DNA of 17,446 bases from Bacillota bacterium (GCA_023391535.1 JAEWAU010000108.1:1-17446); one strand, 5' to 3'. Counted from the stretch's first letter, positions 1-7,938 are shown. Program-made: numbers and translations. Notes: generated by a model not told the origin, from the sequence alone.

Positions 1-11
1 GCCGCACGCCG

Positions 12-1886
12 CTATCCTTTGGCGGAATCCGCATCCAGCCAGCCGCGCAGCGCCTCGGCGGCCGGGCGCGTCATGCCCGGCGCCGCCGCAAGCTCGTCTA
101 TGCCCGCCGCGCGCAGCTTTTCCACGGTTTTGAAAAACCGCAGCAGCGCCCGCGCGCGCGTCTGGCCGATCTGCGGGGCCTGCGTGAGCCGCGTGGAAAA
201 CGCCTGCCGCCCCTGCGTTTTGCGGTGGTAGGTAATGGCGAAGCGGTGCACTTCCTCCTGGATTTCGGAAACCAGCGTGAACACGGAGCGGTTCGCGCTG
301 ATGGCGATCTCCCCGCCCGGCACGGCGGCCGTATCCGCCGCGATGGCGCGTGTGCGGTGCCGGTCGTCCTTCACCATGCCGAACAGCGGAATATCAAACC
401 CGTATTCCTTCAGCAGCGGCTGCACGGCGCTCACGTGGCCGCGGCCGCCGTCGAGCAGAATTAAGTCCGGCACGCGGCCGAAGCCCTCCGGCTCCGCCCC
501 GCCCGCATCGAGCGCCTCCCGCAGCCGTGCGAGCCGCCGTCCCACCACCTCGCGCATGCAGGCGTAGTCGTCCTGCCCCGCCACGGTTTTGATGGAGAAG
601 CGCTTATAGGCGCTCTTGAGCGGCCGCCCGCCCTCGAACACCACCATTCCGGCAACCACGCCCGTTCCCGCCGTGTTGGAGATGTCGTAGGATTCGATAT
701 ACTCCGGCCGCTTCGGCAGCCCGAGCAGAACGCCCAGCTCGTCGAGCACGCGTTCCTCCCGGCCGGGCCGCGCGGCCGTTTTCGTGAGCTTTTCGGCGGC
801 GTTGTTGCGCACCATGCGCACGAGCGCCGCCTGCTCGCCCTTCTGCGGCACCGTGATGCGCACGCGCTTTCCCGCCGCCTGGGAGAGGTACTGTTCGAGC
901 AGAACGCGGTCCTCGGTTTCGCCGTCCAGCGTCACGCGCGGGGGCGGCGTTTTGGAAAGGGAGTAGTACCGGCGCAGGAATTCGGCGCGCCCTGCCTTCT
1001 CGTCCTCCATGCGCTCCACCTGAAAGCTCTCGCGGTCGGTTAAGCGCCCGCCGCGGATGAGAAAGACCTCCACGTCGGTAACGTCGGCGTCGCTCGCGAT
1101 GGCAACGACGTCCTGCTCCTGTATTTTAGAGGAAACCACCTTCTGCCGTTCGCGGATTTTCTGAATGGAGCGGATGCGGTCGCGCAGGCGTGCGGCTTTT
1201 TCGAACCGGAGCTGCTCCGCGCAGTCGTCCATTTTTTCGGTCAGCTCGCGGAGAATCTGGTCGTAGCCGCCGCGCAGAAAGGTCACGGCGTTTTCCACGA
1301 TCTCGCGGTATTCGGCGCTTTTCATCCGTCCGCGGCAGGGCGCGCAGCACTGGTGGATGAAAAAATTGAGGCAGGGCCGCCCGCGGCCGATATCCTGCGG
1401 GAATTTCCGGCTGCAGGTGGGGAGCTGGAACGCCTTCACGGCCTCGTCCACCGCTTCCTTCACCGCGAAGGAGCTGATGTACGGCCCCAGGTAGAGCGCG
1501 CCGTCCTCGTGCTTCTGTTTGGCTTCCTCGATGCGCGGCCACTCCTCGTTGAGCGTGACGCGGATATAGCTGTAGCCCTTGTCGTCCTTGAGCAGGATGT
1601 TGTACTTGGGCTTATGCTGCTTGATAAGGCTGCATTCGAGCACGAGCGCCTCGAACTCGCTGTCGGTGAGGATGTAGTCGAAGTGATCCACGTGCTCCAC
1701 CATCTTGCGCACCTTGCCCACCTGATGCTCGTAGCGCAGAAAGTATTGGCTCACGCGGCGGCGCAGCGCCTTGGCCTTGCCGATGTAAATGATCTGCTCG
1801 TGCGCGTCCTTCATAATGTACACGCCCGGCGTGAACGGCAGCGTGCGCGATTTATCCTGCAGCTCGCTCAGCTTTTCGGGGTCCAT
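12..1886 (-). CDS. uvrC: Excinuclease ABC subunit C (UvrC)
   Basis: UvrC makes the two incisions of nucleotide excision repair on the UvrB-DNA complex in the cytoplasm. The 624-residue protein has the full family architecture: an N-terminal GIY-YIG nuclease (GVYIMKD at 21-27, YIG at 34-36), a UVR UvrB-binding helix pair around 213-250, an RNase H-like endonuclease domain (YDISN with D401, LLDGGRGH with D479, EVHRF with H547) and a C-terminal helix-hairpin-helix region (about 570-618). Cysteines C158, C172, C180 and C184 match the spacing of the [4Fe-4S] cluster ligands known in UvrC. The ATG at 1886 is preceded by AGGAGGG with 8 nt spacing. It lies 130 nt downstream of the HPr gene on the same strand. 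I see no clear promoter in that gap, so it may depend on read-through of the HPr terminator or on an undetected promoter. Confidence 0.97.
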   Translation of the reverse strand: MDPEKLSELQDKSRTLPFTPGVYIMKDAHEQIIYIGKAKALRRRVSQYFLRYEHQVGKVRKMVEHVDHFDYILTDSEFEALVLECSLIKQHKPKYNILLKDDKGYSYIRVTLNEEWPRIEEAKQKHEDGALYLGPYISSFAVKEAVDEAVKAFQLPTCSRKFPQDIGRGRPCLNFFIHQCCAPCRGRMKSAEYREIVENAVTFLRGGYDQILRELTEKMDDCAEQLRFEKAARLRDRIRSIQKIRERQKVVSSKIQEQDVVAIASDADVTDVEVFLIRGGRLTDRESFQVERMEDEKAGRAEFLRRYYSLSKTPPPRVTLDGETEDRVLLEQYLSQAAGKRVRITVPQKGEQAALVRMVRNNAAEKLTKTAARPGREERVLDELGVLLGLPKRPEYIESYDISNTAGTGVVAGMVVFEGGRPLKSAYKRFSIKTVAGQDDYACMREVVGRRLARLREALDAGGAEPEGFGRVPDLILLDGGRGHVSAVQPLLKEYGFDIPLFGMVKDDRHRTRAIAADTAAVPGGEIAISANRSVFTLVSEIQEEVHRFAITYHRKTQGRQAFSTRLTQAPQIGQTRARALLRFFKTVEKLRAAGIDELAAAPGMTRPAAEALRGWLDADSAKG

Positions 1887-1955
1887 CGCGGCATCCCTCC
1901 TCCCCGTGTTTCTTTCCCTGTTTCTTCGAATGGACCAGCGGCGGAAAAAGCGTGC

Positions 1956-1989
1956 AAAAAAGCGGCGCCGCGTAAAAGCGCGGCGTCGC
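1956..1989 (-). terminator. Intrinsic terminator after the HPr gene
   Basis: On the minus strand an 11-bp G+C-rich stem (arms 1979-1989 and 1962-1972, one A-C mismatch) with a short loop is followed by six T residues (1961-1956). It sits 28 nt past the HPr stop codon and before uvrC. Confidence 0.75.
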
Positions 1990-2016
1990 CGAAGATACCC
2001 GCAAGCGTTCAGACGG

Positions 2017-2280
2017 CTACTCCGCGAAGCCGGACTGCACCAGTTTCACGAGGCTGTCCACAGCTTCTTCCTCATCGGCGCCGTCGGCGATAATGCGAAT
2101 CTTCGTATTGCCGACAATTCCGAGCGACAGGACGCCAAGCAGACTCTTCGCATTGACCCTGCGCTCTTCTTTTTCAACCCAGATGGAGGACTTGAACTCG
2201 TTCGCTTTCTGGATAAAAAAGGTCGCCGGGCGCGCATGCAACCCTACCTGGTTCTGAACGACGATTTCTTTCACTAACAT
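2017..2280 (-). CDS. ptsH: HPr family phosphocarrier protein
   Basis: HPr carries phosphate from PEP via enzyme I to PTS sugar permeases. In Bacillota it is also phosphorylated on Ser46 by HPr kinase to act as co-repressor of CcpA. The 87-residue protein has the active-site motif GLHARPA with His15 and the regulatory motif NAKSLLG with the serine exactly at residue 46. Because His15 is present it is HPr rather than Crh, in which this position is altered. The ATG at 2280 has an AGGAG box 9 nt upstream. The gene is monocistronic: promoter at 2341-2369, terminator at 1956-1989. No enzyme I or PTS permease is adjacent. The symbol ptsH is by family; a paralogue elsewhere in the genome cannot be excluded. 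Confidence 0.95.
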   Translation of the reverse strand: MLVKEIVVQNQVGLHARPATFFIQKANEFKSSIWVEKEERRVNAKSLLGVLSLGIVGNTKIRIIADGADEEEAVDSLVKLVQSGFAE

Positions 2281-2340
2281 TCGATACCGCTCCTATACGT
2301 TCTTCTTGTCTTCTTTCCGATTCCATTTCCATTGGTATAT

Positions 2341-2369
2341 AGCATACTCGGTTCGCTCGGTTTCGTCAA
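2341..2369 (-). promoter_or_regulatory. Sigma-A type promoter of the HPr gene
   Basis: On the minus strand TTGACG (2369-2364) and TATGCT (2346-2341) are separated by exactly 17 bp. The predicted start is near 2334, giving a leader of about 54 nt before the HPr start codon. Confidence 0.75.
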
Positions 2370-2446
2370 CGATATGCCCAAAACGGATGTGCCTTTTCCA
2401 GCGTTTCGTATGGTTGCCCTAGATTGGCCGCTCGTTGTTTTCACTT

Positions 2447-2481
2447 TTTTGTGCAAAGTTTATTATAAACCTTGCACAAAA
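2447..2481. repeat. 35-bp near-perfect palindrome between trmD and the HPr gene
   Basis: Positions 2447-2463 pair with 2481-2465 around T2464 with one mismatch (2457/2471). The outer arm is TTTTGTGCAA and the core is AT-rich. Neither strand has a T-run directly after the stem, so it is a poor intrinsic terminator. An operator or a structured transcript end are alternatives. The remainder of the 298-nt gap (2281-2578) holds the HPr promoter and a weak 5-bp GCCGG/CCGGC hairpin near 2500-2519; I see no gene there. Confidence 0.6.
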
Positions 2482-2578
2482 TTGCAAAAGCAGCATATGC
2501 CGGTTATTTTGCTCCGGCAAAAAACGCGCGCGGCATAAGCTGTTTTTCACCAAACGCCGCAGCCGGAGCGAGGCCCTG

Positions 2579-3361
2579 TCACGTCGTGCCGTCCGGCCCC
2601 GGATCGCCGTCCGTTTTCACCTCTTCCGCCCGTTCCCGGCGGATTTCCGCCAGCAGCTTTTCGTCCTCATCCGTGAGGGGCGCCGCGGCGAGCATATCCG
2701 GGCGGCGTTCCAGCGTGCGCCGCAGCGATTCCTTGCGCCGCCACCGCCGGATATTCGCGGCGTGCCCGCTCAGAAGCACCTCCGGCACGGCGCGTCCGCG
2801 GAACTCGGGCGGGCGCGTGTACTGCGGATATTCGAGCAGGCCGGAAAAATGGCTCTCATCCTCAAAGCAGGCGTCCTGCGAGAGCACGCCGGGCAGCAGG
2901 CGCGCCACGGCGTCCGCCACCATCAGCGCGGGCAGCTCCCCGCCCGTGAGCACGAAATCGCCGATGGAAATCTCCTCGTCCACGATCTCGTCGAGCGCGC
3001 GCTGATCCACGCCCTCGTAATGCCCGCAAAGCAGCGTCAGCGCGGGCAGCGCGGCGAGGCGCACCGCGGCCTTCTGGTCGAACACCTTCCCCTGCGGCGA
3101 AAGGCAGACGCACCACGGCCGCCCGCCCGCCTGCGCGCGGATGGCCTCGTAGCAGCGGCAGATCGGCCCCGGCTGCATGAGCATCCCTTGCCCGCCGCCG
3201 TAGGGGTAATCGTCCACGTGGCGATGCTTGTCCTCGCTGTAATCGCGGATGTTGTGGCAGTGGATCTCCACGAGGCCCGCTTTCCGCGCGCGCCCCACGA
3301 TGCTCTCGCCCAGCACCGCTTCGCACATTTCGGGGAACAGCGTCATCAGGTCAATCCGCAT
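2579..3361 (-). CDS. trmD: tRNA (guanine-37-N1)-methyltransferase TrmD
   Basis: TrmD transfers methyl from S-adenosylmethionine to G37 of tRNAs with a G at position 36, which prevents +1 frameshifting. The 260-residue protein is of usual length. It shows the trefoil-knot SPOUT signatures in order: DYPYGGGQGM (51-60), LSPQG (88-92), CGHYEGVDQR (112-121), SIGDFVLTGGELPA (132-145), then the YPQYTRPPEFRG region (178-189). R154 and D168 lie where the family has its catalytic Arg and Asp. The ATG overlaps the end of rimM by 11 nt, which implies translational coupling. It is the last gene of the ylxM-ffh-rpsP-khpA-rimM series. The rplS gene that follows trmD in many Bacillota is not here. Confidence 0.97.
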   Translation of the reverse strand: MRIDLMTLFPEMCEAVLGESIVGRARKAGLVEIHCHNIRDYSEDKHRHVDDYPYGGGQGMLMQPGPICRCYEAIRAQAGGRPWCVCLSPQGKVFDQKAAVRLAALPALTLLCGHYEGVDQRALDEIVDEEISIGDFVLTGGELPALMVADAVARLLPGVLSQDACFEDESHFSGLLEYPQYTRPPEFRGRAVPEVLLSGHAANIRRWRRKESLRRTLERRPDMLAAAPLTDEDEKLLAEIRRERAEEVKTDGDPGPDGTT

Positions 3362-3863
3362 CTTCGAACAGGCCTTTCAGAGGGGAAATCAGCATCCGGC
3401 CGCCTTCCGGGTCCACCTGCCGCACCACCGAAGGAATGGCGGGAATCCACACGCTGCCGGAGGGTGCGTCCACGCGGTAGATGTCGTTGGCCCCGGTGCG
3501 CCCCACTTCCCCCAGCGTGCCGTAAACCCGGCCGTTTCCCGCATCCTCCACGCGCAGGCCCAGCAGATCCTGCTCGAACCAGGTGCCTTCGGGCAGCGTT
3601 ACCCACGCGCGGTCGATATACAGCACGCTGCGCACGAGCTGCGCGGCGGCGGTTACGTCCTCCACACCCTCGAAGCGCAGCAAAGCCAGGCTTTTCGCGG
3701 CCCGCACGGAGAGCACCCGGCGGTAACCCGTGCCCTCCCCGAAATAGAAGCCCTCAAACTGCGTAAGGAATTCGGGCGCGTCGCACCACGGCTGCACCCG
3801 TACCTCGCCCGTAAGGCCGTGGGTATTCACCACCCGGCCCGTTTCCAGAAAACGCCGGAGCAC
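3351..3863 (-). CDS. rimM: Ribosome maturation factor RimM
   Basis: RimM binds ribosomal protein S19 and helps maturation of the 30S head domain. The 170-residue protein has the N-terminal RimM barrel (GRVVNTHGLTGEVRV, residues 9-23) and the C-terminal PRC-barrel (about 95-170, with the conserved IPAIPSVVRQVDPEGGRML region at 140-158). I chose the GTG at 3863 because it is preceded by AAAGGGGG with good spacing and the family motif begins a few residues in. A longer reading up to 3953 would add a lysine/asparagine-rich stretch without family resemblance. Its 3' end overlaps trmD by 11 nt. Upstream lies the 284-bp palindromic element that separates it from khpA. Confidence 0.95.
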   Translation of the reverse strand: MLRRFLETGRVVNTHGLTGEVRVQPWCDAPEFLTQFEGFYFGEGTGYRRVLSVRAAKSLALLRFEGVEDVTAAAQLVRSVLYIDRAWVTLPEGTWFEQDLLGLRVEDAGNGRVYGTLGEVGRTGANDIYRVDAPSGSVWIPAIPSVVRQVDPEGGRMLISPLKGLFEDAD

Positions 3864-3956
3864 GGCGATTCCCCCTTTCCGCTCCCATTTTTTTGTTTGG
3901 TTTTGATTCAGATTCTTTCTTTCTGATTTTTTCTTTCTAATTGGGCAAAGCAAGCA

Positions 3957-4240
3957 GGGAAGGGGGTATCACAAAATGAAATAAAATCCATTTTGCAATA
4001 CCCCTCTTGAACCGCAAGCGCCAAAAGGACGCGGTTTTGCGCAGCAAAATGGGGCGCCGCGCGCACGCGGAAAACGCCCACCGGCAATTCCACTTCAGAT
4101 TGCGATAGAAAAGAATTTTCCAAACGCCTACCCGATATGGAAGTTTGAAAAATTCTATCCGTTACATTTGAAGTGGAATTGCTGTCCGCGTCGTTTTGGC
4201 CGGGTATTGCAAAACGAAAGTTTTGCAATACCCCCTTCCC
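3957..4240. mobile_element. Nested palindromic MITE-like element, non-coding
   Basis: This 284-bp block has 13-bp terminal inverted repeats (GGGAAGGGGGTAT at 3957-3969 and its complement at 4228-4240). It carries three hairpins. The left one pairs 3964-3978 with 3989-4003 around a 2-nt mismatch. The right one pairs 4202-4215 perfectly with 4220-4233 around a GAAA loop. The central inverted repeat has a perfect 14-bp outer arm (4084-4097 with 4169-4182) that continues imperfectly inward (4104-4125 with 4143-4159). No convincing ORF is contained. It fills most of the 426-nt gap between khpA and rimM. It could be a MITE or a REP-like element, or a structured RNA; no target-site duplication was recognised. 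Confidence 0.55.
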
Positions 4241-4289
4241 CGCCCGTTTCACCGGCCCGCAGCGCAAAAACGCGGCAAACCGGCGGGCC

Positions 4290-4523
4290 TCAGCCGATTT
4301 CGACGGAAACCTTCTCGCTTTTCCGGTTGGCCGCCGCGCGCATCACGGTTCGAATCGCTTTCGCGATTCTTCCCTGCTTGCCGATCACCCGTCCCATATC
4401 GCCTTCCGCGACATGCAGGTGATACACGACCGTGCCGTCCTCCGAGGGATCGTCCACCGTAACGGAGACGCTCTCGGGATGTTCCACGAGGCCCTGTGCA
4501 AGAACAATCAGCAAATCCTGCAT
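4290..4523 (-). CDS. khpA: KH-domain RNA-binding protein KhpA (YlqC family)
   Basis: KhpA is a small KH-domain RNA chaperone, usually working with KhpB, implicated in cell elongation and RNA regulation in Gram-positive bacteria. The 77-residue protein consists of a single KH fold with the GXXG loop as GKQG (48-51) in the context GRVIGKQGRIAKAIRTVM. The ATG at 4523 has AAAGGA about 11 nt upstream. An ATG 12 nt earlier would abut the ribosome binding site, so I rejected it. The position between rpsP and rimM is the standard Bacillota context. The 161-nt gap to rpsP is G+C-rich and contains small hairpins (for example around 4594-4611) but no gene that I can support. Confidence 0.93.
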   Translation of the reverse strand: MQDLLIVLAQGLVEHPESVSVTVDDPSEDGTVVYHLHVAEGDMGRVIGKQGRIAKAIRTVMRAAANRKSEKVSVEIG

Positions 4524-4684
4524 AAAAATGACCATCCTTTCGCACTCGGCCGGAAGCCGCGGGCAACGCCGCAGCCGCCGTTTGCGAAGCAAATCCGCGC
4601 CCTGGGGCGCGGCGCAAAGGAAAAAGCCTCCCGCCAGAAAGACGCCGTCCGAAAACGCCGCCCGAAAGACGGGGGCCTCCGGCA

Positions 4685-4927
4685 TCAAAGCACGCCGTTC
4701 GTCTTGAGAAGAGCCTTCACGGTCTCGGTCGGCTGCGCGCCGCTTTCGATCCACTTCTTGGCCTTCTCCGCATCCACCTTCACCACGGAGGGTTTCTCGA
4801 GCGGGTTGTAGTACCCGATCTCCTCGATGAACCGGCCGTTCAGGGGATATCTCGAATCCGCCACCACGATGCGATAGAAGGGAGCCTTCTTTTTGCCCAT
4901 GCGGCGAAGCCTGATCTTTACTGCCAT
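4685..4927 (-). CDS. rpsP: 30S ribosomal protein S16
   Basis: S16 is a small primary assembly protein of the 30S subunit body. The 80-residue protein begins MAVKIRLRRMGKKKAPFYRI and has the conserved VVADSRYPLNGRFIEEIGYYNP block, typical for the family and of normal length. The ATG at 4927 is preceded by GGGAGGTG with 6 nt spacing. The GTG at 4936 overlaps that binding site, so the shorter start is preferred. It is co-oriented with ffh upstream and khpA downstream. Its leader contains a GCCGGCG/CGCCGGC hairpin near 4958-4975, which could affect expression. Confidence 0.97.
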   Translation of the reverse strand: MAVKIRLRRMGKKKAPFYRIVVADSRYPLNGRFIEEIGYYNPLEKPSVVKVDAEKAKKWIESGAQPTETVKALLKTNGVL

Positions 4928-4987
4928 CTTTTTCACCTCCCTTATCGGATTCCCGCCGGCGAAAGCGCCGGCCTTCGTTTTCTATAA

Positions 4988-5010
4988 CAATTCCAATTCA
5001 GATTGGGAGA
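4988..5010. repeat. Fragment related to the inner arm of the 3957-4240 element
   Basis: CAATTCCAATTCAGATTG and the next few bases match the left inner arm of the palindromic element (4085-4107) with only a few differences. Here it is a solo arm without its partner. It lies between rpsP and ffh, in the same operon as the complete element. Confidence 0.5.
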
Positions 5011-5067
5011 AGCCGCGTTTCCTCCGCCCGCCGCCGCGGGGCCGCGAAGCAGCCGAAACGCATTCGT

Positions 5068-5086
5068 CTTAACCTTAACCTTAACC
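5068..5086. repeat. Three tandem CTTAAC hexamers
   Basis: Three perfect copies of CTTAAC plus one further base lie in the rpsP-ffh gap, just downstream of the ffh stop codon on the minus strand. No function is evident. Confidence 0.6.
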
Positions 5087-5114
5087 GGAAATGCCGTAAA
5101 CCAAACGCGGATTC

Positions 5115-6461
<1,347 letters not shown>

Positions 6462-6486
6462 GCCGTTCCCTCCTTCATGTTCGGTA

Positions 6487-6524
6487 TCGGATATTTCTAT
6501 TCGGATATCTTTATTCGGATATTC
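6487..6524. repeat. Imperfect 14-bp tandem repeat between ylxM and ffh
   Basis: Units beginning TCGGATAT occur at 6487-6500, 6501-6514 and 6515-6524 (partial) with an exact period of 14 bp. They sit just upstream of the ffh ribosome binding site. Confidence 0.6.
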
Positions 6525-6552
6525 TGCTTTGCCGTTCTGCGAACCCGCGCTA

Positions 6553-6918
6553 CTATTCGCTCAGGGCTTTCGCGTCTTCCGCAATGGAGGCGGCCAGCGC
6601 CCCGATCTCGCGTGAAAAGCAGTACCGGTCGTTGATGGCGCCGATGCGCTCCGCCTGCGCGACGATGTGTTCCAGAGCCTTCTGCCGGCTCGCGTAGCGT
6701 TCGACCAGGCCGAGCTTCTGCTCCATATCGCGCAGCGTGGCTTCGCCGCGCTTGATGCTGTCCCTCACGCCCTGGCGGGTGATGTGGGCTTCGGCCGCAA
6801 TCTCCGCGAGCGAAAGATCCTCATCGTAATACAGCTCGATCACCTCGCGCTGCTTTTCGGTGAGCACTTCGCCGTAAAAATCCAGAAGCAGGGCGACGGA
6901 AAGATCTTTTTCATACAT
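6553..6918 (-). CDS. ylxM: YlxM-like putative DNA-binding protein (UPF0122)
   Basis: This 121-residue protein belongs to the YlxM/UPF0122 family, small helix-turn-helix proteins encoded with SRP genes and proposed to modulate the SRP pathway. It has the sigma-region-4-like segment LTEKQREVIELYYDEDLSLA and ITRQGVRDSIKRGEA (19-60), followed by a C-terminal helical part. I chose ATG 6918 because GGAG lies 8 nt upstream. An in-frame ATG at 6933 gives an N-terminal extension without a binding site. It is the first gene of the operon, read from the perfect promoter at 6962-6990. The leader from the predicted start is only about 36 nt. Confidence 0.92.
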   Translation of the reverse strand: MYEKDLSVALLLDFYGEVLTEKQREVIELYYDEDLSLAEIAAEAHITRQGVRDSIKRGEATLRDMEQKLGLVERYASRQKALEHIVAQAERIGAINDRYCFSREIGALAASIAEDAKALSE

Positions 6919-6961
6919 GGCCGGCACTCCCATGTAAAGCGTTTTGTCTTTACATTGGTTT

Positions 6962-6990
6962 ATTATACGGCATTTCGCTCCGTTTGTCAA
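6962..6990 (-). promoter_or_regulatory. Consensus sigma-A promoter of the ylxM-ffh-rpsP-khpA-rimM-trmD operon
   Basis: On the minus strand TTGACA (6990-6985) and TATAAT (6967-6962) are both perfect matches with a 17-bp spacer. The predicted start is near 6954. It is divergent from the promoter at 7046-7075. Confidence 0.9.
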
Positions 6991-7045
6991 GCATTAAGCG
7001 CCGCGAGGAAATCTTTGCGCGGCGCCGGGAAATCCCGCTGCGGCG

Positions 7046-7075
7046 TTGACAGCGCCGGCCTGCGCGTGTTATGCT
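7046..7075 (+). promoter_or_regulatory. Sigma-A type promoter of the small membrane-protein genes
   Basis: TTGACA (7046-7051) and TATGCT (7070-7075) are 18 bp apart. The predicted start is near 7083, about 42 nt before the start codon at 7125. Confidence 0.7.
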
Positions 7076-7124
7076 GGAATAGGATGAATTTTCCTGCAAA
7101 ACCCGGCAAAAGGAGGGGGAAGCG

Positions 7125-7442
7125 ATGGATACGGCGCAGTGGCTCGCAATTTATCTGCCGCTGTTTCTTATTCTGTTCGTGTTCCTTCCGGCCTCGCAGC
7201 GCAGGCGGCTGCTTGCGGCACGCAAACGAAAAAGGGAGAGGCGCGCAATGGCAAACGAACTTCTGAAAAAATACATCGGCAAAACCTGCACGGTTTCCAC
7301 CGGCTCTTTCGGAACCACCGCCGTGGGCGTAATCTCCACCGTGGAGGACAACTGGATCGAGGTCGCTACAAAAAAAGGCCCGCGGCTGTTCAACACGGAT
7401 TATGTGACGAACATCATTCCGGAACCGCAAAAAGGAAAATAA
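7125..7442 (+). CDS. Small membrane-anchored protein with DUF6897-like domain
   Basis: The 105-residue protein has one membrane segment (about residues 4-23), a very basic linker (24-41, Arg/Lys-rich) and a small beta-rich C-terminal domain (42-105: ELLKKYIGKTCTVSTGSFG and onward, ending in TDYVTNIIPEP). The C-terminal part resembles short conserved Clostridia proteins that I recall as DUF6897. The overall layout recalls YajC, but homology to YajC is not claimed. Start 7125 has AAAGGAGGGGG upstream. An in-frame ATG at 7248 also has an excellent binding site (AAAGGGAGAGG, 7 nt) and would give a 64-residue soluble form. Function unknown; RNA- or cell-envelope-related roles are both possible. 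Confidence 0.75.
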   Translation: MDTAQWLAIYLPLFLILFVFLPASQRRRLLAARKRKRERRAMANELLKKYIGKTCTVSTGSFGTTAVGVISTVEDNWIEVATKKGPRLFNTDYVTNIIPEPQKGK

Positions 7443-7470
7443 GCGGCGAACTCCGGGAAAGGGGAAAACG

Positions 7471-7581
7471 ATGACGCTTCCAGCCGCAATGTCTCTTTCA
7501 AATGAATTTTTGAAATTTCTCCCTGCCGCCCTGTTCCTGCTGCTCCTGCTGGTCCTCTTTTTTGCGCGCCGAAAGCGCTGA
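7471..7581 (+). CDS. Putative 36-residue single-span membrane peptide
   Basis: A short ORF follows the previous stop codon by 28 nt and has AAAGGGG 7 nt before its ATG. It encodes a short N-terminal part, a strongly hydrophobic Leu-rich segment (about residues 16-31) and a terminal positively charged RRKR. This is the composition expected of a small inner-membrane protein oriented by the positive-inside rule. It would be co-transcribed with the preceding gene. No family recognised. An internal ATG at 7489 would shorten it to 30 residues. Confidence 0.4.
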   Translation: MTLPAAMSLSNEFLKFLPAALFLLLLLVLFFARRKR

Positions 7582-7637
7582 AAAGTCCGGCGGGGCACGG
7601 TTTTCCGCACGGTTAGCGGCCGGGCTCCGCCGCTTGC

Positions 7638-7666
7638 TTGACAAACGCCTGGAACGTTGCTATACT
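7638..7666 (+). promoter_or_regulatory. Sigma-A promoter of the T-box transcript
   Basis: TTGACA (7638-7643) and TATACT (7661-7666) are separated by 17 bp. The predicted start is near 7673, immediately before the T-box leader. Confidence 0.85.
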
Positions 7667-7672
7667 GGGCGC

Positions 7673-7938
7673 ATATTCGATGAAATGCGATGACGGAGAG
7701 CGCAGGGAGCGGATTCCCGCGAAGAGAACCGGCGGTTGGTGCAAGCCGGTGGGGAGGCTCTTTCGGCCCGAAGGCGGGCTGTGCGTATCACTCCCGAGCA
7801 GGTGCCAGAAAAGGCGGCGCGGCCGCCCCAGTAATTGCACACGCGCGGCCGCGTTACGGCCACGGGCTTGTTGGAGCCCTGATTTTCTGGGTGGTTTGCG
7901 GGCTGCATGGCTCGTCCCGAAAAGGGACGGGCCTTTTT
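7673..7938 (+). promoter_or_regulatory. T-box riboswitch leader, probable tRNA-Ile specifier
   Basis: A T-box leader senses the ratio of uncharged to charged tRNA and controls transcription termination. Visible elements, in order, are the Stem I base GCGATGACGGAGAG (7688-7701), AAGAGA (7722-7727), and the distal hairpin ACCGGC...GCCGGT with the conserved GGTTGGTGCAAG loop (7728-7750). The specifier region GTATCAC comes next (7785-7791), followed by ACTCCCGAGC. By alignment with the remembered consensus the specifier is AUC (7787-7789, Ile) followed by the usual A. Stem III is GGGCT/AGCCC (7864-7879). The T-box is TGGGTGGTTTGCG (7888-7900), with the UGGU tRNA-acceptor bulge, and the antiterminator closes with CGTCCC. 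The competing terminator is at 7909-7938. The bulge reads UGGUUU instead of UGGNACC, a departure from consensus. Confidence 0.85.
7909..7938 (+). terminator. T-box attenuator (intrinsic terminator)
   Basis: A 10-bp stem (7909-7918 with 7924-7933, one G-U pair) with loop GAAAA is followed by five T residues (7934-7938). Its left arm CGTCCC is shared with the antiterminator, as in T-box attenuators. Confidence 0.88.

Noticed and set aside
2482..2520. Hairpin downstream of trmD considered as its terminator
   Set aside because: Only a 5-bp GCCGG/CCGGC stem with a 10-nt loop and no good T-run after it on the minus strand.
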